Shown: piece by piece, positions 1-7,033 of the stretch
Numbering within the stretch: position 1 is the first letter of the stretch
Layout: each line of letters opens with the position of its first letter
DNA from: Thermoanaerobaculia bacterium
GTDB taxonomy: Bacteria > Acidobacteriota > Thermoanaerobaculia > Multivoradales > UBA5704
DNA: 11,524 bases
Direction of reading: 5' to 3'
NCBI GenBank assembly: GCA_030150965.1
Contig: JASLEW010000903.1
Coordinates: 1 to 11,524, forward strand
Notes under the pieces: generated by a model
What the model saw: only the letters and a program-made list of their open reading frames with translations
Databases searched by the model: none
What the model was told of the DNA's origin: nothing
Position numbers and translations under genes: made by a program

Positions 1-339
1 GGCCAGCATCCCGGCCAGGCGCTCGGCCGGGTAGGCAGGGTCGAGCGGCACGTAGGCGCCGCCCGCCTTGACGATGCCCAGGACCGCCACCACCAGGGCG
101 GCCGAGCGCTCGGCGCAGAGGCCCACCGCCACCTCGGGACCGATGCCCAAGACCCGCAGGCGCGCGGCCAGCCGGCCGGCGCGGCGGTCCAGCTCGGCGT
201 AGCTCAGGCGCTCCGCCGGGCCGAGCAGCGCCGTGGCAGCGGGCGTGCGCGCCACCTGGGCGGCGAACAGCTCGGCCAGGGTCGCAGGGTTTTCCGCCGT
301 GGTGTCCAAGGGTGTCGGTGTCCCCATTGTCAAGACCAT
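1..339 (-). CDS. Nonribosomal peptide synthetase, N-terminal part of adenylation domain (partial, runs off left edge)
   Basis: The minus strand encodes 113 residues of an AMP-binding adenylation domain. Visible are an ELFAAQ.ARTPAATAL start, the A1-type motif LSYAELDRRA (about residues 45-54) and the A2-type motif VKAGGAYVPLDPAYPAERL (about 90-108). These domains activate an amino acid as an acyl-adenylate for loading on a carrier protein. Only about 20 residues precede the domain, so no condensation domain comes before it; this suggests a loading or initiation module. I chose ATG 339; an in-frame ATG lies at 327 and neither has a convincing Shine-Dalgarno. Substrate-specificity residues lie outside the window. 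A stand-alone amino-acid-activating enzyme is possible, but the motif style is typical of NRPS. Confidence 0.85.
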   Translation of the reverse strand, partial: MVLTMGTPTPLDTTAENPATLAELFAAQVARTPAATALLGPAERLSYAELDRRAGRLAARLRVLGIGPEVAVGLCAERSAALVVAVLGIVKAGGAYVPLDPAYPAERLAGMLA

Positions 340-467
340 GAGTGCCGCGCCGCCGGTGCGGCGCTCCCGCGAGAGGTCCGGATCAGAAACGGGGAACAAC
401 CAACGTTTGCTGATCGTATCCGGTGCATGCCCGGAGGGATCCGGGCCTTCCCCGACTCTGTCTCATG

Positions 468-495
468 AGTATAGCTGGATAGGCACACTTGCCAA
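468..495 (-). promoter_or_regulatory. Candidate sigma70 promoter for the NRPS gene
   Basis: Read on the minus strand there is TTGGCA (495-490), a 16-nt spacer, and TATACT (473-468). Both hexamers are close to consensus in an otherwise GC-rich region. Transcription would start near 461 and leave a leader of about 120 nt before ATG 339. The leader contains a 7-bp hairpin (429-435 with 440-446, loop of 4) with no T-tract. Confidence 0.5.
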
Positions 496-627
496 TGTGA
501 TTATGGAATTTGCCGGCCGCGACCGATCTGTCACCTTTCGGAAGCCCCGATCTTCTTCCGGTGCATCCGTGATGTAGTGCCGGTGCCGCCCACGCACCTG
601 TTTCGCCTGCTCATCTGCTGACGCCGC

Positions 628-656
628 TTGACAGCCGGGCCGCCCGCGACCAAAAT
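628..656 (+). promoter_or_regulatory. Candidate sigma70 promoter for the Tat-signal protein gene
   Basis: A perfect -35 TTGACA (628-633), a 17-nt spacer and a -10-like CAAAAT (651-656, 4 of 6 to consensus) lie directly upstream of the gene. The expected transcription start is near 663, followed by the Shine-Dalgarno AGGGAGGG (691-698) and the TTG start at 706. This argues against the in-frame upstream starts at 628 and 655, which would lie within the promoter. Confidence 0.5.
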
Positions 657-705
657 GAAATTCCAACCTGCTTGCAAACGGAAGCGCCCAAGGGAGGGTG
701 AAGCG

Positions 706-1416
706 TTGACGCCCGAGCTGCCGACGGGGAACCTGGACCGCCGCCGCTTTCTGCGGCTGGCCGGCACCAGCACGGCCGGCCTGGTGCTCTGGCGCCGGCG
801 TCCGGCCACGGCGTTCCTTCCGCTCGCACCGTTGATCGGGGTTTTGGTGGATTTTGTCGTCGCGGTCGGTGCACAGGTGGTGGGCAGTACGATCGCCGAG
901 TATCTCAAGACCCTGCGCCGCGAGGAGGCGCTCAGGGAGAGGATACTCAAGACCAACGAGCTGCTGGCCCGCCGCGGGTTCGGGGATCTGAGATATTCCC
1001 GGGTTTACGGCTCGTCGTCCTCCGAGCAGCGTATCTACTATCCGATCGTCAACTCGCACTGTTCCTGCCTGAACTTCACCGCTCCCTTCCTCCGCCTCGG
1101 CTGCGGCTGCGAGCCGGTGACCATGATCCAGGGACCTCACCTGGCGGGCCTGGCCCTCGCCGCCGGGCGGTTGCGGCAGCGGTGGTCGCCGGTCGAGGTC
1201 GCCCAGCACCTTATACCCATCACCGGTGTGCGGCTGAGCCACGGCACTCCGCAGGACGGCTATGACGGACCTCTGCTCTATCACAGTGCCGAGGCGCAGG
1301 TCCGGGTCGAGTACCGCCCCACGGCACCGAATGCCGGGGTGGTGGCGGTCTGGGCCCACCGCCACGGCGATCGGGTGGCGGTGGTGAGTGATGAATGGGG
1401 CCTCAGGTTTCCCTGA
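706..1416 (+). CDS. Tat-signal exported protein of unknown function with paired CxC motifs
   Basis: The 236-aa product is not recognised. I chose the TTG start because AGGGAGGG lies 7 nt upstream and a promoter occupies the earlier in-frame starts. The N-terminus carries a twin-arginine signal, DRRRFLRLAG (residues 11-20), followed by a hydrophobic stretch, so export by the Tat pathway is inferred. A second hydrophobic segment (about 37-62, LPLAPLIGVLVDFVVAVGAQ) could be a membrane anchor. Two closely spaced cysteine pairs, C119/C121 and C133/C135, suggest metal binding or disulfides. The C-terminal half ends in a beta-like VAVWAHRHGDRVAVVSDEWG segment. Only 24 nt separate it from the DUF6600-type lipoprotein gene, so the two probably form an operon. 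Alternative starts are ATG 655 and TTG 628. Confidence 0.7.
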   Translation: MTPELPTGNLDRRRFLRLAGTSTAGLVLWRRRPATAFLPLAPLIGVLVDFVVAVGAQVVGSTIAEYLKTLRREEALRERILKTNELLARRGFGDLRYSRVYGSSSSEQRIYYPIVNSHCSCLNFTAPFLRLGCGCEPVTMIQGPHLAGLALAAGRLRQRWSPVEVAQHLIPITGVRLSHGTPQDGYDGPLLYHSAEAQVRVEYRPTAPNAGVVAVWAHRHGDRVAVVSDEWGLRFP

Positions 1417-1440
1417 CGCGCCGGCCAGACAGGAGAGGTG

Positions 1441-2925
1441 ATGAAGATCCTGACTTTGAGCAGACCGCAGGCGGTGACCATCCTCGGGCTGGGCCTGCTC
1501 CTGCCCCTGCTCACCGGTTGCCAACGGCTTGCCGAGACGATGCCGGCGATCGATCCGGCGATCGCCCCCGACGTGACCACCGACTTCGCCGATCGCATCG
1601 ATCCGGGGGCGCAGGGGATCGCCTGCTTCCATCGCGCGCTGGCGGCCGACGGCGACTGGGAGAACCAGCCGCCCTACGGCGACGTCTGGGTGCCGCGCGT
1701 CGCCCGCTCCTGGCGCCCCTACACCGCCGGGCACTGGCTCAACACCGACGAGGGATGGGCCTGGGCGGCCGACGAGCCCTGGGGGTGGGCGGTGTTCCAC
1801 TACGGGCGCTGGCTCTACGACTCGCAGAGCCGCTGGGTGTGGGTGCCGGGGACCCGCTGGGCGCCGGCCTGGGTGGCCTGGCGCTCCGGCGGCGGCTATC
1901 TGGGCTGGGCGCCGCTGCCGCCCGCGGTCGGCTTCGTCGACGGCGAGGGCCTCACGGCCGGCGCCGCCGAGATCAGCGCCACCCATTTCTGGTTCGTGCC
2001 CGAGGCGTCGTTCGTCGCCGCCGACCTGGCGGCCCACCTCGTGGCCGCCGGCCTGGGCGCGGCGATCTTCTCCCGCACCGTGGACATCACGCGCTACACC
2101 GTGGTCCACGACCGCATCGTCAACGTGGGGATCAGCGCGCAGCACATCGCCGAGGTCACCGGCCGCCCGGTGCCGCTGCGGTCGGTGGCCAGCCTCAGCG
2201 CCGGCGCGGGCTCGACGCGCGGCGTGTTCTACCAGCCGGCGGCGGTCGTCCGCGGCAGCCAGGCCGTGCACGCCGAGTTCGGCCGGGCGCTGCACGCGCA
2301 GGTGGCGGCGGAGAGGCGCGTCGCCGCCGGCAGCAGCCGCCTGGCGCCCGGCCAGGCCCATGCCGCGGGCACCTATCGCACGTCCAGCGCGGCACGTGCG
2401 ATCGGCAGCAGCAGGGCTTCGTCCTTCGCCGCCGCCGGCGGCGGCAGGTCCGTGGCCCAGAGGGGCAGCCGGTTCCAGGGTGCCGCCGGATCCTCGCGGC
2501 AGGCTTTCAACAGCTCCTTCGGACAGCCGGGCACACACGCCACCGGCAAGGGTTCACCGCGCGCCGGACGGAGCCTTGCGGATTCCTCGCCTGCCGGGCG
2601 GAACACGCAGCTTTCCGCGGCGACGCCACGCACCGGCCAGACGCCGGCGGCCTACCCGCGCGGGTTCCAGGGAACAGCGGCAGGGCCGCGCGGCGCCCAG
2701 ACCTCGGCGCCTTACCAGCGCGGCGGCCAGCCGTATGGCGCCTCACGGCCTGGTCTGCAAACGCAGTCGCCCTCTGCGCGCGGCAGCCAGACGCCGTATC
2801 AGTTCCAGCGCGGCGGCCAGCCGTCGGCGCAGATGTCGCAGGGCCCCCAGGCCGGGTTCCGCCCGCAGATGCAAGGCCGGCCGAGCGCGGCGCCCCAGGG
2901 CCGTTCGCGCCGCCCGCCCGCCTGA
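1441..2925 (+). CDS. DUF6600-type Trp-rich lipoprotein with low-complexity C-terminal tail
   Basis: This is a 494-aa predicted lipoprotein. The lipobox LLTGC places the lipidated cysteine at residue 27. Residues about 78-162 form a dense Trp/Tyr/Pro block: VWVPRVARSWRPYTAGHWL, then DEPWGWAVFHYGRW, then RWVWVPGTRWAPAWVAWR and YLGWAPLPP. This pattern is characteristic of the DUF6600/FecR-associated family, whose function is not established. Residues about 300-494 are low-complexity Ser/Arg/Gly/Gln/Pro, with repeats of a QRGGQP-type motif; a 20-bp stretch is repeated exactly at 2715-2734 and 2805-2824. The Shine-Dalgarno AGGAG (1431-1435) favours ATG 1441 over the adjacent GTG 1438. It is probably co-transcribed with the Tat-exported gene upstream. 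A surface or periplasmic role is inferred. Confidence 0.85.
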   Translation: MKILTLSRPQAVTILGLGLLLPLLTGCQRLAETMPAIDPAIAPDVTTDFADRIDPGAQGIACFHRALAADGDWENQPPYGDVWVPRVARSWRPYTAGHWLNTDEGWAWAADEPWGWAVFHYGRWLYDSQSRWVWVPGTRWAPAWVAWRSGGGYLGWAPLPPAVGFVDGEGLTAGAAEISATHFWFVPEASFVAADLAAHLVAAGLGAAIFSRTVDITRYTVVHDRIVNVGISAQHIAEVTGRPVPLRSVASLSAGAGSTRGVFYQPAAVVRGSQAVHAEFGRALHAQVAAERRVAAGSSRLAPGQAHAAGTYRTSSAARAIGSSRASSFAAAGGGRSVAQRGSRFQGAAGSSRQAFNSSFGQPGTHATGKGSPRAGRSLADSSPAGRNTQLSAATPRTGQTPAAYPRGFQGTAAGPRGAQTSAPYQRGGQPYGASRPGLQTQSPSARGSQTPYQFQRGGQPSAQMSQGPQAGFRPQMQGRPSAAPQGRSRRPPA

Positions 2926-2977
2926 CCGGCCGCCGGGGCGCCGGCCGCCCCAACCGGTCACCTGCTGCGCATCGGCC

Positions 2978-3016
2978 GGCCATATGGCCACGGCGACCGG
3001 CGTCGCCGGTGCTACC
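2978..3016. repeat. 12-bp palindrome and adjacent short hairpin upstream of the Uma2 gene
   Basis: GGCCATATGGCC (2978-2989) is a perfect palindrome, followed closely by GGCGACCGGCGTCGCC (6-bp stem, loop of 4). Together they occupy the 121-bp gap between the lipoprotein stop and the Uma2 start. They could be an operator or part of a transcript end. There is no T-tract and no clear promoter, so the role is open. Confidence 0.3.
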
Positions 3017-3046
3017 ATGCCGAGGGAGCATCGAGGAGGGGCCAAG

Positions 3047-3715
3047 ATGGCCGTTCGAGACACAGCCCGCCGCAAACTCACCTACGAGGACTATTGCCAG
3101 ATCCCCGATGATGGTCAGCGCCACGAGATCATCGAAGGGGAGCACCACGTGAGCCCTGCGCCACACCTGGACCATCAGGCCCTCTCCGGCAACCTCGTCG
3201 AGGTGCTCCGCCCTTTCGTCCGCAGGCATCAACTCGGCCGGCTTTACTACGCGCCAGTCGATGTCGTCCTGTCGTCCAACGACATCGTCCAGCCCGATAT
3301 CCTCTTCATCTCGGCGGCACGTCTCGCCATCCTGACCAAGGCCAACGTCCAGGGTGCACCGGACCTGGTGATCGAGATCCTCTCGCCCTCCACGCGGCAC
3401 CTCGATGAAACCCTCAAGCGCAAGCGCTACCACCAACTTGGCGTCCACGAATATTGGATCTTCGACCCCCGCCGCAAGAGTGTCCGCATCTTCCGCCGCG
3501 GCCAAGGCGCCGGCTTCGGTGCGCCCCTCGAGCTGACCGCCGCCGCGGGCCAGATCCTCACCACACCGCTGCTCCCTGGCCTCGAGATCGCGCTCCACGA
3601 GATGTTCATCTGCCAGGGTCCCTTCAGACTGGTTGTCGCTCCCGCCCTTCACGTCCTTGATGAGGTCGTAGAGCTGGCCGGAGTAGACGCCGACACCGTC
3701 GCTGCCGCCGGGTAG
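3047..3715 (+). CDS. Uma2 family (DUF820) PD-(D/E)XK nuclease-like protein
   Basis: The 222-aa product matches the Uma2/DUF820 family, which has a restriction-endonuclease-like fold and no settled function. Family landmarks are LTYEDYCQIPDDG..HEIIEGE (11-32), the QPDILF acidic site (D84), PDLVIEILSPST (105-116, E110), the D120/K124/K126 region, and YHQLGVHEYWIFDP (128-141). The expected order of acidic and lysine residues is present, so the nuclease site appears intact. The start is ATG 3047 with GAGGAGGG 6 nt upstream. The family usually ends near LEIALHEMF (residue 187); here about 35 extra residues follow, of different character, possibly acquired by read-through into neighbouring DNA. The gene is single and convergent with the LamG gene. 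Confidence 0.9.
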   Translation: MAVRDTARRKLTYEDYCQIPDDGQRHEIIEGEHHVSPAPHLDHQALSGNLVEVLRPFVRRHQLGRLYYAPVDVVLSSNDIVQPDILFISAARLAILTKANVQGAPDLVIEILSPSTRHLDETLKRKRYHQLGVHEYWIFDPRRKSVRIFRRGQGAGFGAPLELTAAAGQILTTPLLPGLEIALHEMFICQGPFRLVVAPALHVLDEVVELAGVDADTVAAAG

Positions 3716-3732
3716 GGAGCAGCAAGTGCAGC

Positions 3733-3764
3733 GGGGTGGGGAGGCGTGCCGCCCTCCCCACCCC
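3733..3764. terminator. Strong hairpin between convergent Uma2 and LamG genes
   Basis: The arms GGGGTGGGGAGG (3733-3744) and CCTCCCCACCCC (3753-3764) form a perfect 12-bp stem with an 8-nt loop. It lies 17 bp beyond the Uma2 stop and 26 bp beyond the LamG stop. Its position between converging genes suggests a bidirectional transcription stop. Neither side has a T-tract, so it is not a textbook intrinsic terminator. Confidence 0.5.
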
Positions 3765-3790
3765 CTGGGTAGCCGTGGCCCGCCCGCGCC

Positions 3791-4903
3791 TCAGGGGCAG
3801 GGGAAGGCGGCGGTGTCGGTGACCGCCGGCGCCGGCGGCCCCTGGTAGTTGAAGTAGATCTTGGACTCGCCCGACTGCACGTCGGTGACCGTCAGGCGGT
3901 AGAACACGTTGGTAGTGGCGGCGCTGAACACCCACCACTGGCTGTTGAGGCCGCAGCCGTTGATGACCTTGGCCATGAGCTCCCAATCGTCCGCGGTGAA
4001 GAACCAGAAGAGGCCGGAGCCGGTGTTGGCCACCGGCACGACCGTGGCGGAGGTGCTCGCCGTGCCGGGAGCGCCGGTGCGGAAGGTGGCGCCGATCAGG
4101 AAATGCCCCTGGAGGCAGAGGGTCTGGGGGCCTGAGGCGCCGCAGCTGGCCTCGGCCGGCGGCCCCAGGACGTGCGGCAGCTCGCCGTGGAAGGTGCCGT
4201 TGTGCACGCCGAGCGAATCGTTGGGGCTGTTCATCTGCCACACCGCCACCAGGCCGGGCTGGGCGCTGCCGAGATGGACGTTGATGTCGGCCTGGATCTC
4301 GGCCTGGGTGCGGGCGACGTTCCACAGCCGCACCTCGTTGACCGAGCCGTTGGGGCTGTAGACCCAGTTCGCGTCGCCGCCGATCTGGAGCGCCGCCGTG
4401 CTGCCGGTGGGTGGACCGGAATCGTGGAAGGTCGCCACCAGCTCGCCGTCGACGTAGTGATTGCGCGTCACGCCGTCGGAGGTGATCGCCAGGTGCGTCC
4501 AGATTCCGCTGGGCACCGGGCCGCCGGTCAGCACCGAGCTGGTGCCCCGGACGTAGGACCGCAGCACGGCCCCGGTCGGCGAGCTCGCCGAGTTGCACAC
4601 CCCCATCCAATAGGATTGCTTGTAATCCTTGCCGATGATGCTGCGGCAGTCCTGGTTGGCGGACGGCACGGTGAGGCTCACCCAGGCCTCGATGGTGATG
4701 GCGCCGGTCGGGTTGAGCGCCGGGCTGTCGGGGATCTGCAGCGAGCCGTTGTGGGTGTCGGCCAGGCCGTCGCCGTCGAAGGCCGTCCACAGGCCGAAGG
4801 GCTGGGCGTGCAGCGCCGCGGGCGCCCCGGCCAGACACGCCACGGCGGCGGCCAGCCCGAGCCAGCGGGTCCATCCGGCCCGGTTATCCTCTCTTCTCCT
4901 CAT
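3791..4903 (-). CDS. Secreted LamG-domain protein with conserved C-terminal beta-domain
   Basis: The 370-aa product begins with a Sec signal peptide (LGLAAAVACLAGAPAALHAQ, cleavage likely after residue 33). A concanavalin-A-like LamG domain covers about residues 36-225: FDGDGLADTHNGSLQIPDSP, ITIEAWVS, IWTHLAITSDG, HYVDGELV, NEVRLWNVART. These domains usually bind carbohydrate or protein ligands outside the cell. Residues about 263-367 (LCLQGHFLIGATFRT, GLFWFFTADDWELMAKVINGC, WWVFSAATTNVFYRLTVTD) form a module I recall from many secreted acidobacterial proteins; its function is unknown. Six cysteines (C86, C103, C254, C263, C317, C369) follow the signal peptide and suggest extracytoplasmic disulfides. 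The start is ATG 4903 with AGGAGGAGA just upstream. The DUF885 gene lies upstream on the same strand with a 94-bp gap. Confidence 0.88.
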   Translation of the reverse strand: MRRREDNRAGWTRWLGLAAAVACLAGAPAALHAQPFGLWTAFDGDGLADTHNGSLQIPDSPALNPTGAITIEAWVSLTVPSANQDCRSIIGKDYKQSYWMGVCNSASSPTGAVLRSYVRGTSSVLTGGPVPSGIWTHLAITSDGVTRNHYVDGELVATFHDSGPPTGSTAALQIGGDANWVYSPNGSVNEVRLWNVARTQAEIQADINVHLGSAQPGLVAVWQMNSPNDSLGVHNGTFHGELPHVLGPPAEASCGASGPQTLCLQGHFLIGATFRTGAPGTASTSATVVPVANTGSGLFWFFTADDWELMAKVINGCGLNSQWWVFSAATTNVFYRLTVTDVQSGESKIYFNYQGPPAPAVTDTAAFPCP

Positions 4904-4988
4904 CGTCTCCTCCTGTCATGTTGTGGGAGCCCGGCGCCGCCGCCAGCCGCCGGCGTCCGCGGGCTCAAGCTCTCAGGCGTCCCGTCCG

Positions 4989-5010
4989 GCGCCGGCGTTA
5001 CGGCCGGCGC
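4989..5010 (-). terminator. Hairpin over the DUF885 stop codon
   Basis: GCGCCGGC (4989-4996) and GCCGGCGC (5003-5010) pair perfectly over 8 bp, with a 6-nt loop that contains the TAA stop of the DUF885 gene. A second long-range pairing (4927-4933 with 4960-4966) follows in the gap before the LamG gene. These may attenuate or end transcription between the two minus-strand genes. No T-tract is present. Confidence 0.35.
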
Positions 5011-6731
5011 TCCTCCGCCAACCCGCGAGTCCCGTCGCGGTCGAGGGCGTCCACGTCGTCGCGGACGCCGAGCAGCTCCCAGCGCTGGAGCGCCAGGGGC
5101 ACGTTGCCGTTGCGCCAGACGAAGTCGTGGAACCGGCGCAGCTCGAAGGAGCCGCCCTGCCGGAGCCTCGCCTCGGCGAGCAGGTGGACGATCTGGAGCT
5201 TGCCGATCTGGTAGCCGATGGCGAAGCCGGGCGCGGCGGCGAAGGCCGACGCCTCGGCGCGGGCGGTGGCCGCGTCCATCGGCACCGCGGTGCGCAGGTA
5301 GTCGGCGGCCTGGGCGATGGTGAAGGTGCCGAGCGCCAGCCGCACGTCCACCTCGACCCGCAGCGCCCGCAGGCGGGCGTAGCTCCAGATCATCTCCCGG
5401 GTGCGCGGGCTGTCGTCGAAGAGGCCCATGGCGAGCATCATCTCCTCGGCGTAGAAGCCCAGGCCCTCGTTGGCCGCCGAGTCGTACCAGCGGCGCCGGA
5501 TCTCATCGTCGTGGCGGCGCGACAGCGCGAGCTGGAAGCCGTGACCGGGGATCCCCTCGTGCACCATGTCCGGCCGCGGGTCGCGCGCCATCGACAGCGC
5601 GAAGTAGCCGAGGTCCGGCCCGGGCCGCGGGACGTAGCGCGTCGCGCCCGCCGTGGACCCCGGTGCCAGCGGAAAGTCGGTGCCTTCGCCGAAGCCGGCG
5701 AGCGGCGCCAGGTAGGCGGGCAGCGGGCGGTAGCCGTAGTGCGGCATCCAGTCCGGCACCGTCAGCACGCCGCGGCGCTCGAGGAAGGCGCGCACGTCCA
5801 GCTCGTCCCGGCGGGCGGCCTCGATCTGGGCCTCCTGGCCGGGGAACAGCGGCAGCTCGGGGAGTCCCTGGTTGCGCTGGCTCTCGAGCGCCTCCGCCGC
5901 CACCGTGCGCGCCCACTCCTGGCGACCCATCGCCAGGATCTGCTCCGGGGTGAAGGGCAGCAGGGCGACCCGGCGCAGGAAGAAGAGGTAGGCGTCGCGG
6001 CCCACGGCCACGGCGGCGGGCATCCGGTCCACCCCCGCCGCCAACCACGCCCGGTAGGCTTCGAGCGCCGCCACGGCAGCCGGCAGGGCGGCGTCGAGCG
6101 GGCCGCGGCTCTCGGCCGCCAGCCGCGGGCGCAGGGCTTCCGCCGCCTGGCGCAGCCGCGGGCCGATGTCCTCGAGGTTGTCGATGGCCAGCCGGGCGAA
6201 GGGCTGGGCGGCCTGATCCAGGTTGGCGCGGCCGTCGGCCAGGATGCGGGGGAACGCCGCCAGCCGCCGCACGATGTCGCCGCTGCGCTCGGCGGTGAAG
6301 GGCGGCGGCGGCAGCAGCGCATCGACCAGCGCGCCGAGGGTCTGGGCGAGATAGAACCCGGGGTCGCGCCGCCACAGGCGGACGCCGTCGAGCTCCCAGT
6401 GCACCCGCGCCAGGGTCGAGCCGAGGAGGCGGTGGTCCACCTGCTCGGCGACCGGGCGGCCGCTGCCGGCGAGCGCCCGCCAGCGCTCCTCGAAGCGCGC
6501 CAGCTCCCGGCGGCGCGCCGCCACCGCCCCGGCCGACCAGTCCGGGGTCCAGCCGGCCGGCCGCTCCAGGCGCGGGATGTCGTCGTCGTTGATCGGCTGT
6601 CCCGCCGCCCGGAAGGCCCAGAGGTCGCGGGCGAGGCTCTGCAGGTCGTCGGCGGCTGCCGGCGCCGGCCAGGGCAGGGACAGCAGGAGCAGCAGCAGCG
6701 CGAGCGCGCCCGGCCGGACCGTGGGATGCAT
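4998..6731 (-). CDS. DUF885 family protein, exported metallopeptidase-like
   Basis: The 577-aa product begins with a signal peptide (residues about 9-27, ALALLLLLLSLPWPAPAAA). The DUF885 family has a putative zinc-peptidase fold related to M32-type enzymes. Its hallmarks are here as VHEGIPGHGFQ (residues 390-400, HExxPGH) and NEGLGFYAEEMM (421-432, equivalent to the family EGWALYAE helix that supplies a further zinc ligand). The second histidine of the common HExxPGHH form is glycine here. Length is normal for the family. ATG 6731 gives the best signal peptide. An in-frame TTG at 6767 has GGAGG 9 nt upstream and is a real alternative, adding 12 residues. The accessory insert begins about 50 bp upstream of ATG 6731, so the original promoter may have been displaced. 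Confidence 0.85.
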   Translation of the reverse strand: MHPTVRPGALALLLLLLSLPWPAPAAADDLQSLARDLWAFRAAGQPINDDDIPRLERPAGWTPDWSAGAVAARRRELARFEERWRALAGSGRPVAEQVDHRLLGSTLARVHWELDGVRLWRRDPGFYLAQTLGALVDALLPPPPFTAERSGDIVRRLAAFPRILADGRANLDQAAQPFARLAIDNLEDIGPRLRQAAEALRPRLAAESRGPLDAALPAAVAALEAYRAWLAAGVDRMPAAVAVGRDAYLFFLRRVALLPFTPEQILAMGRQEWARTVAAEALESQRNQGLPELPLFPGQEAQIEAARRDELDVRAFLERRGVLTVPDWMPHYGYRPLPAYLAPLAGFGEGTDFPLAPGSTAGATRYVPRPGPDLGYFALSMARDPRPDMVHEGIPGHGFQLALSRRHDDEIRRRWYDSAANEGLGFYAEEMMLAMGLFDDSPRTREMIWSYARLRALRVEVDVRLALGTFTIAQAADYLRTAVPMDAATARAEASAFAAAPGFAIGYQIGKLQIVHLLAEARLRQGGSFELRRFHDFVWRNGNVPLALQRWELLGVRDDVDALDRDGTRGLAEERRP

Positions 6732-6774
6732 TCCCCAGAAGAGAGCACAATCCGCCGCGGCGGGCAATCGCCCG

Positions 6775-6782
6775 CACCTCCG
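6775..6782. repeat. Left copy of 8-bp target-site duplication CACCTCCG
   Basis: CACCTCCG abuts the outer end of the left inverted repeat, and the same 8 bases abut the outer end of the right one (10494-10501). This is the signature of a transposition event. A further CACCTCCG occurs at 10503-10510, so a short tandem repeat at the target site is part of the picture. Confidence 0.7.
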
Positions 6783-6806
6783 GGTAGTGCTCCGTTCCTG
6801 TGTGGC
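6783..6806 (+). repeat. Left terminal inverted repeat of the insert
   Basis: This is the left 24-bp end, starting GGTAGTGCTCCG and ending CTGTGTGGC, identical in inverted orientation to 10470-10493. Identity extends one base outward (25 bp), but the 8-bp duplication places the boundary at 6783. The repeat ends abruptly on the inner side. Confidence 0.8.
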
Positions 6807-6948
6807 CGGCCCGGCCGGCAGGGGGGTTGGGAAGCCGGCCCCTGGGTTTTATGGCCTGCCCCGCAGCACCCCACCTCTAAGCCCAGGCATTCAAGGCATG
6901 GGGAATCACGAGCACTGCTAGACAGTTACAGATATCTGCATGTCGGTA

Positions 6949-6978
6949 TTGTCGGTTGCGAGCGCCGGCAGTTATACT
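6949..6978 (+). promoter_or_regulatory. Candidate promoter of the HicB-like gene
   Basis: TTGTCG (6949-6954), an 18-nt spacer and TATACT (6973-6978) form a plausible sigma70 promoter 55 nt before the ATG. The sequence TGTCGGTATTGTCGGTTG (6941-6958) contains two direct GTCGGT repeats overlapping the -35 box. These could be a binding site for an autorepressor, as is usual for HicB-type antitoxins. Confidence 0.45.
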
Positions 6979-7033
6979 TGCGTCCCGGACAACTCCGGCT
7001 GCACACTAGTAAAGGTTGAGGAGGAGCACGGCA

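Larger units (their letters stand above)
340..705. other. Divergent intergenic region between NRPS and Tat-protein genes
   Basis: This 366-bp stretch has no supported gene. It holds the minus-strand promoter at 468-495, a small hairpin at 429-446 and the plus-strand promoter at 628-656. Open frames crossing it have the composition of GC-rich shadow frames and no family resemblance. Confidence 0.6.

Noticed and set aside
233..577. Plus-strand 114-codon frame crossing the NRPS start
   Set aside because: Runs antisense to clear adenylation-domain sequence and across the promoter region; no family resemblance.
463..2538. Long minus-strand open frame (691 codons) opposite the Tat-protein and lipoprotein genes
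   Set aside because: The translation is Arg/Gly/Ala/Pro-rich with no domain, while the plus strand has clear signal peptides and family motifs. It is the usual open shadow frame of GC-rich DNA.
1395..3152. Long plus-strand open frame (585 codons) overlapping the lipoprotein gene in another frame
   Set aside because: Low-complexity Arg/Pro/Gly translation; the overlapping frame has a lipobox and the DUF6600 pattern.
3624..4874. Minus-strand open frame (416 codons) overlapping the LamG gene
   Set aside because: Arg/Pro-rich frame-shifted reading of the LamG gene without recognisable domains.
6813..6840. GGCCGGC...GCCGGCC stem as a terminator just inside the left end
   Set aside because: Only 7 bp with a 14-nt loop in very GC-rich DNA, and only a short TTTT further on; not distinguishable from background.
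4629..7019. Long plus-strand open frame (796 codons) opposite the DUF885 gene
   Set aside because: No motifs and biased composition; the opposite strand encodes HExxPGH and the rest of the DUF885 family landmarks.
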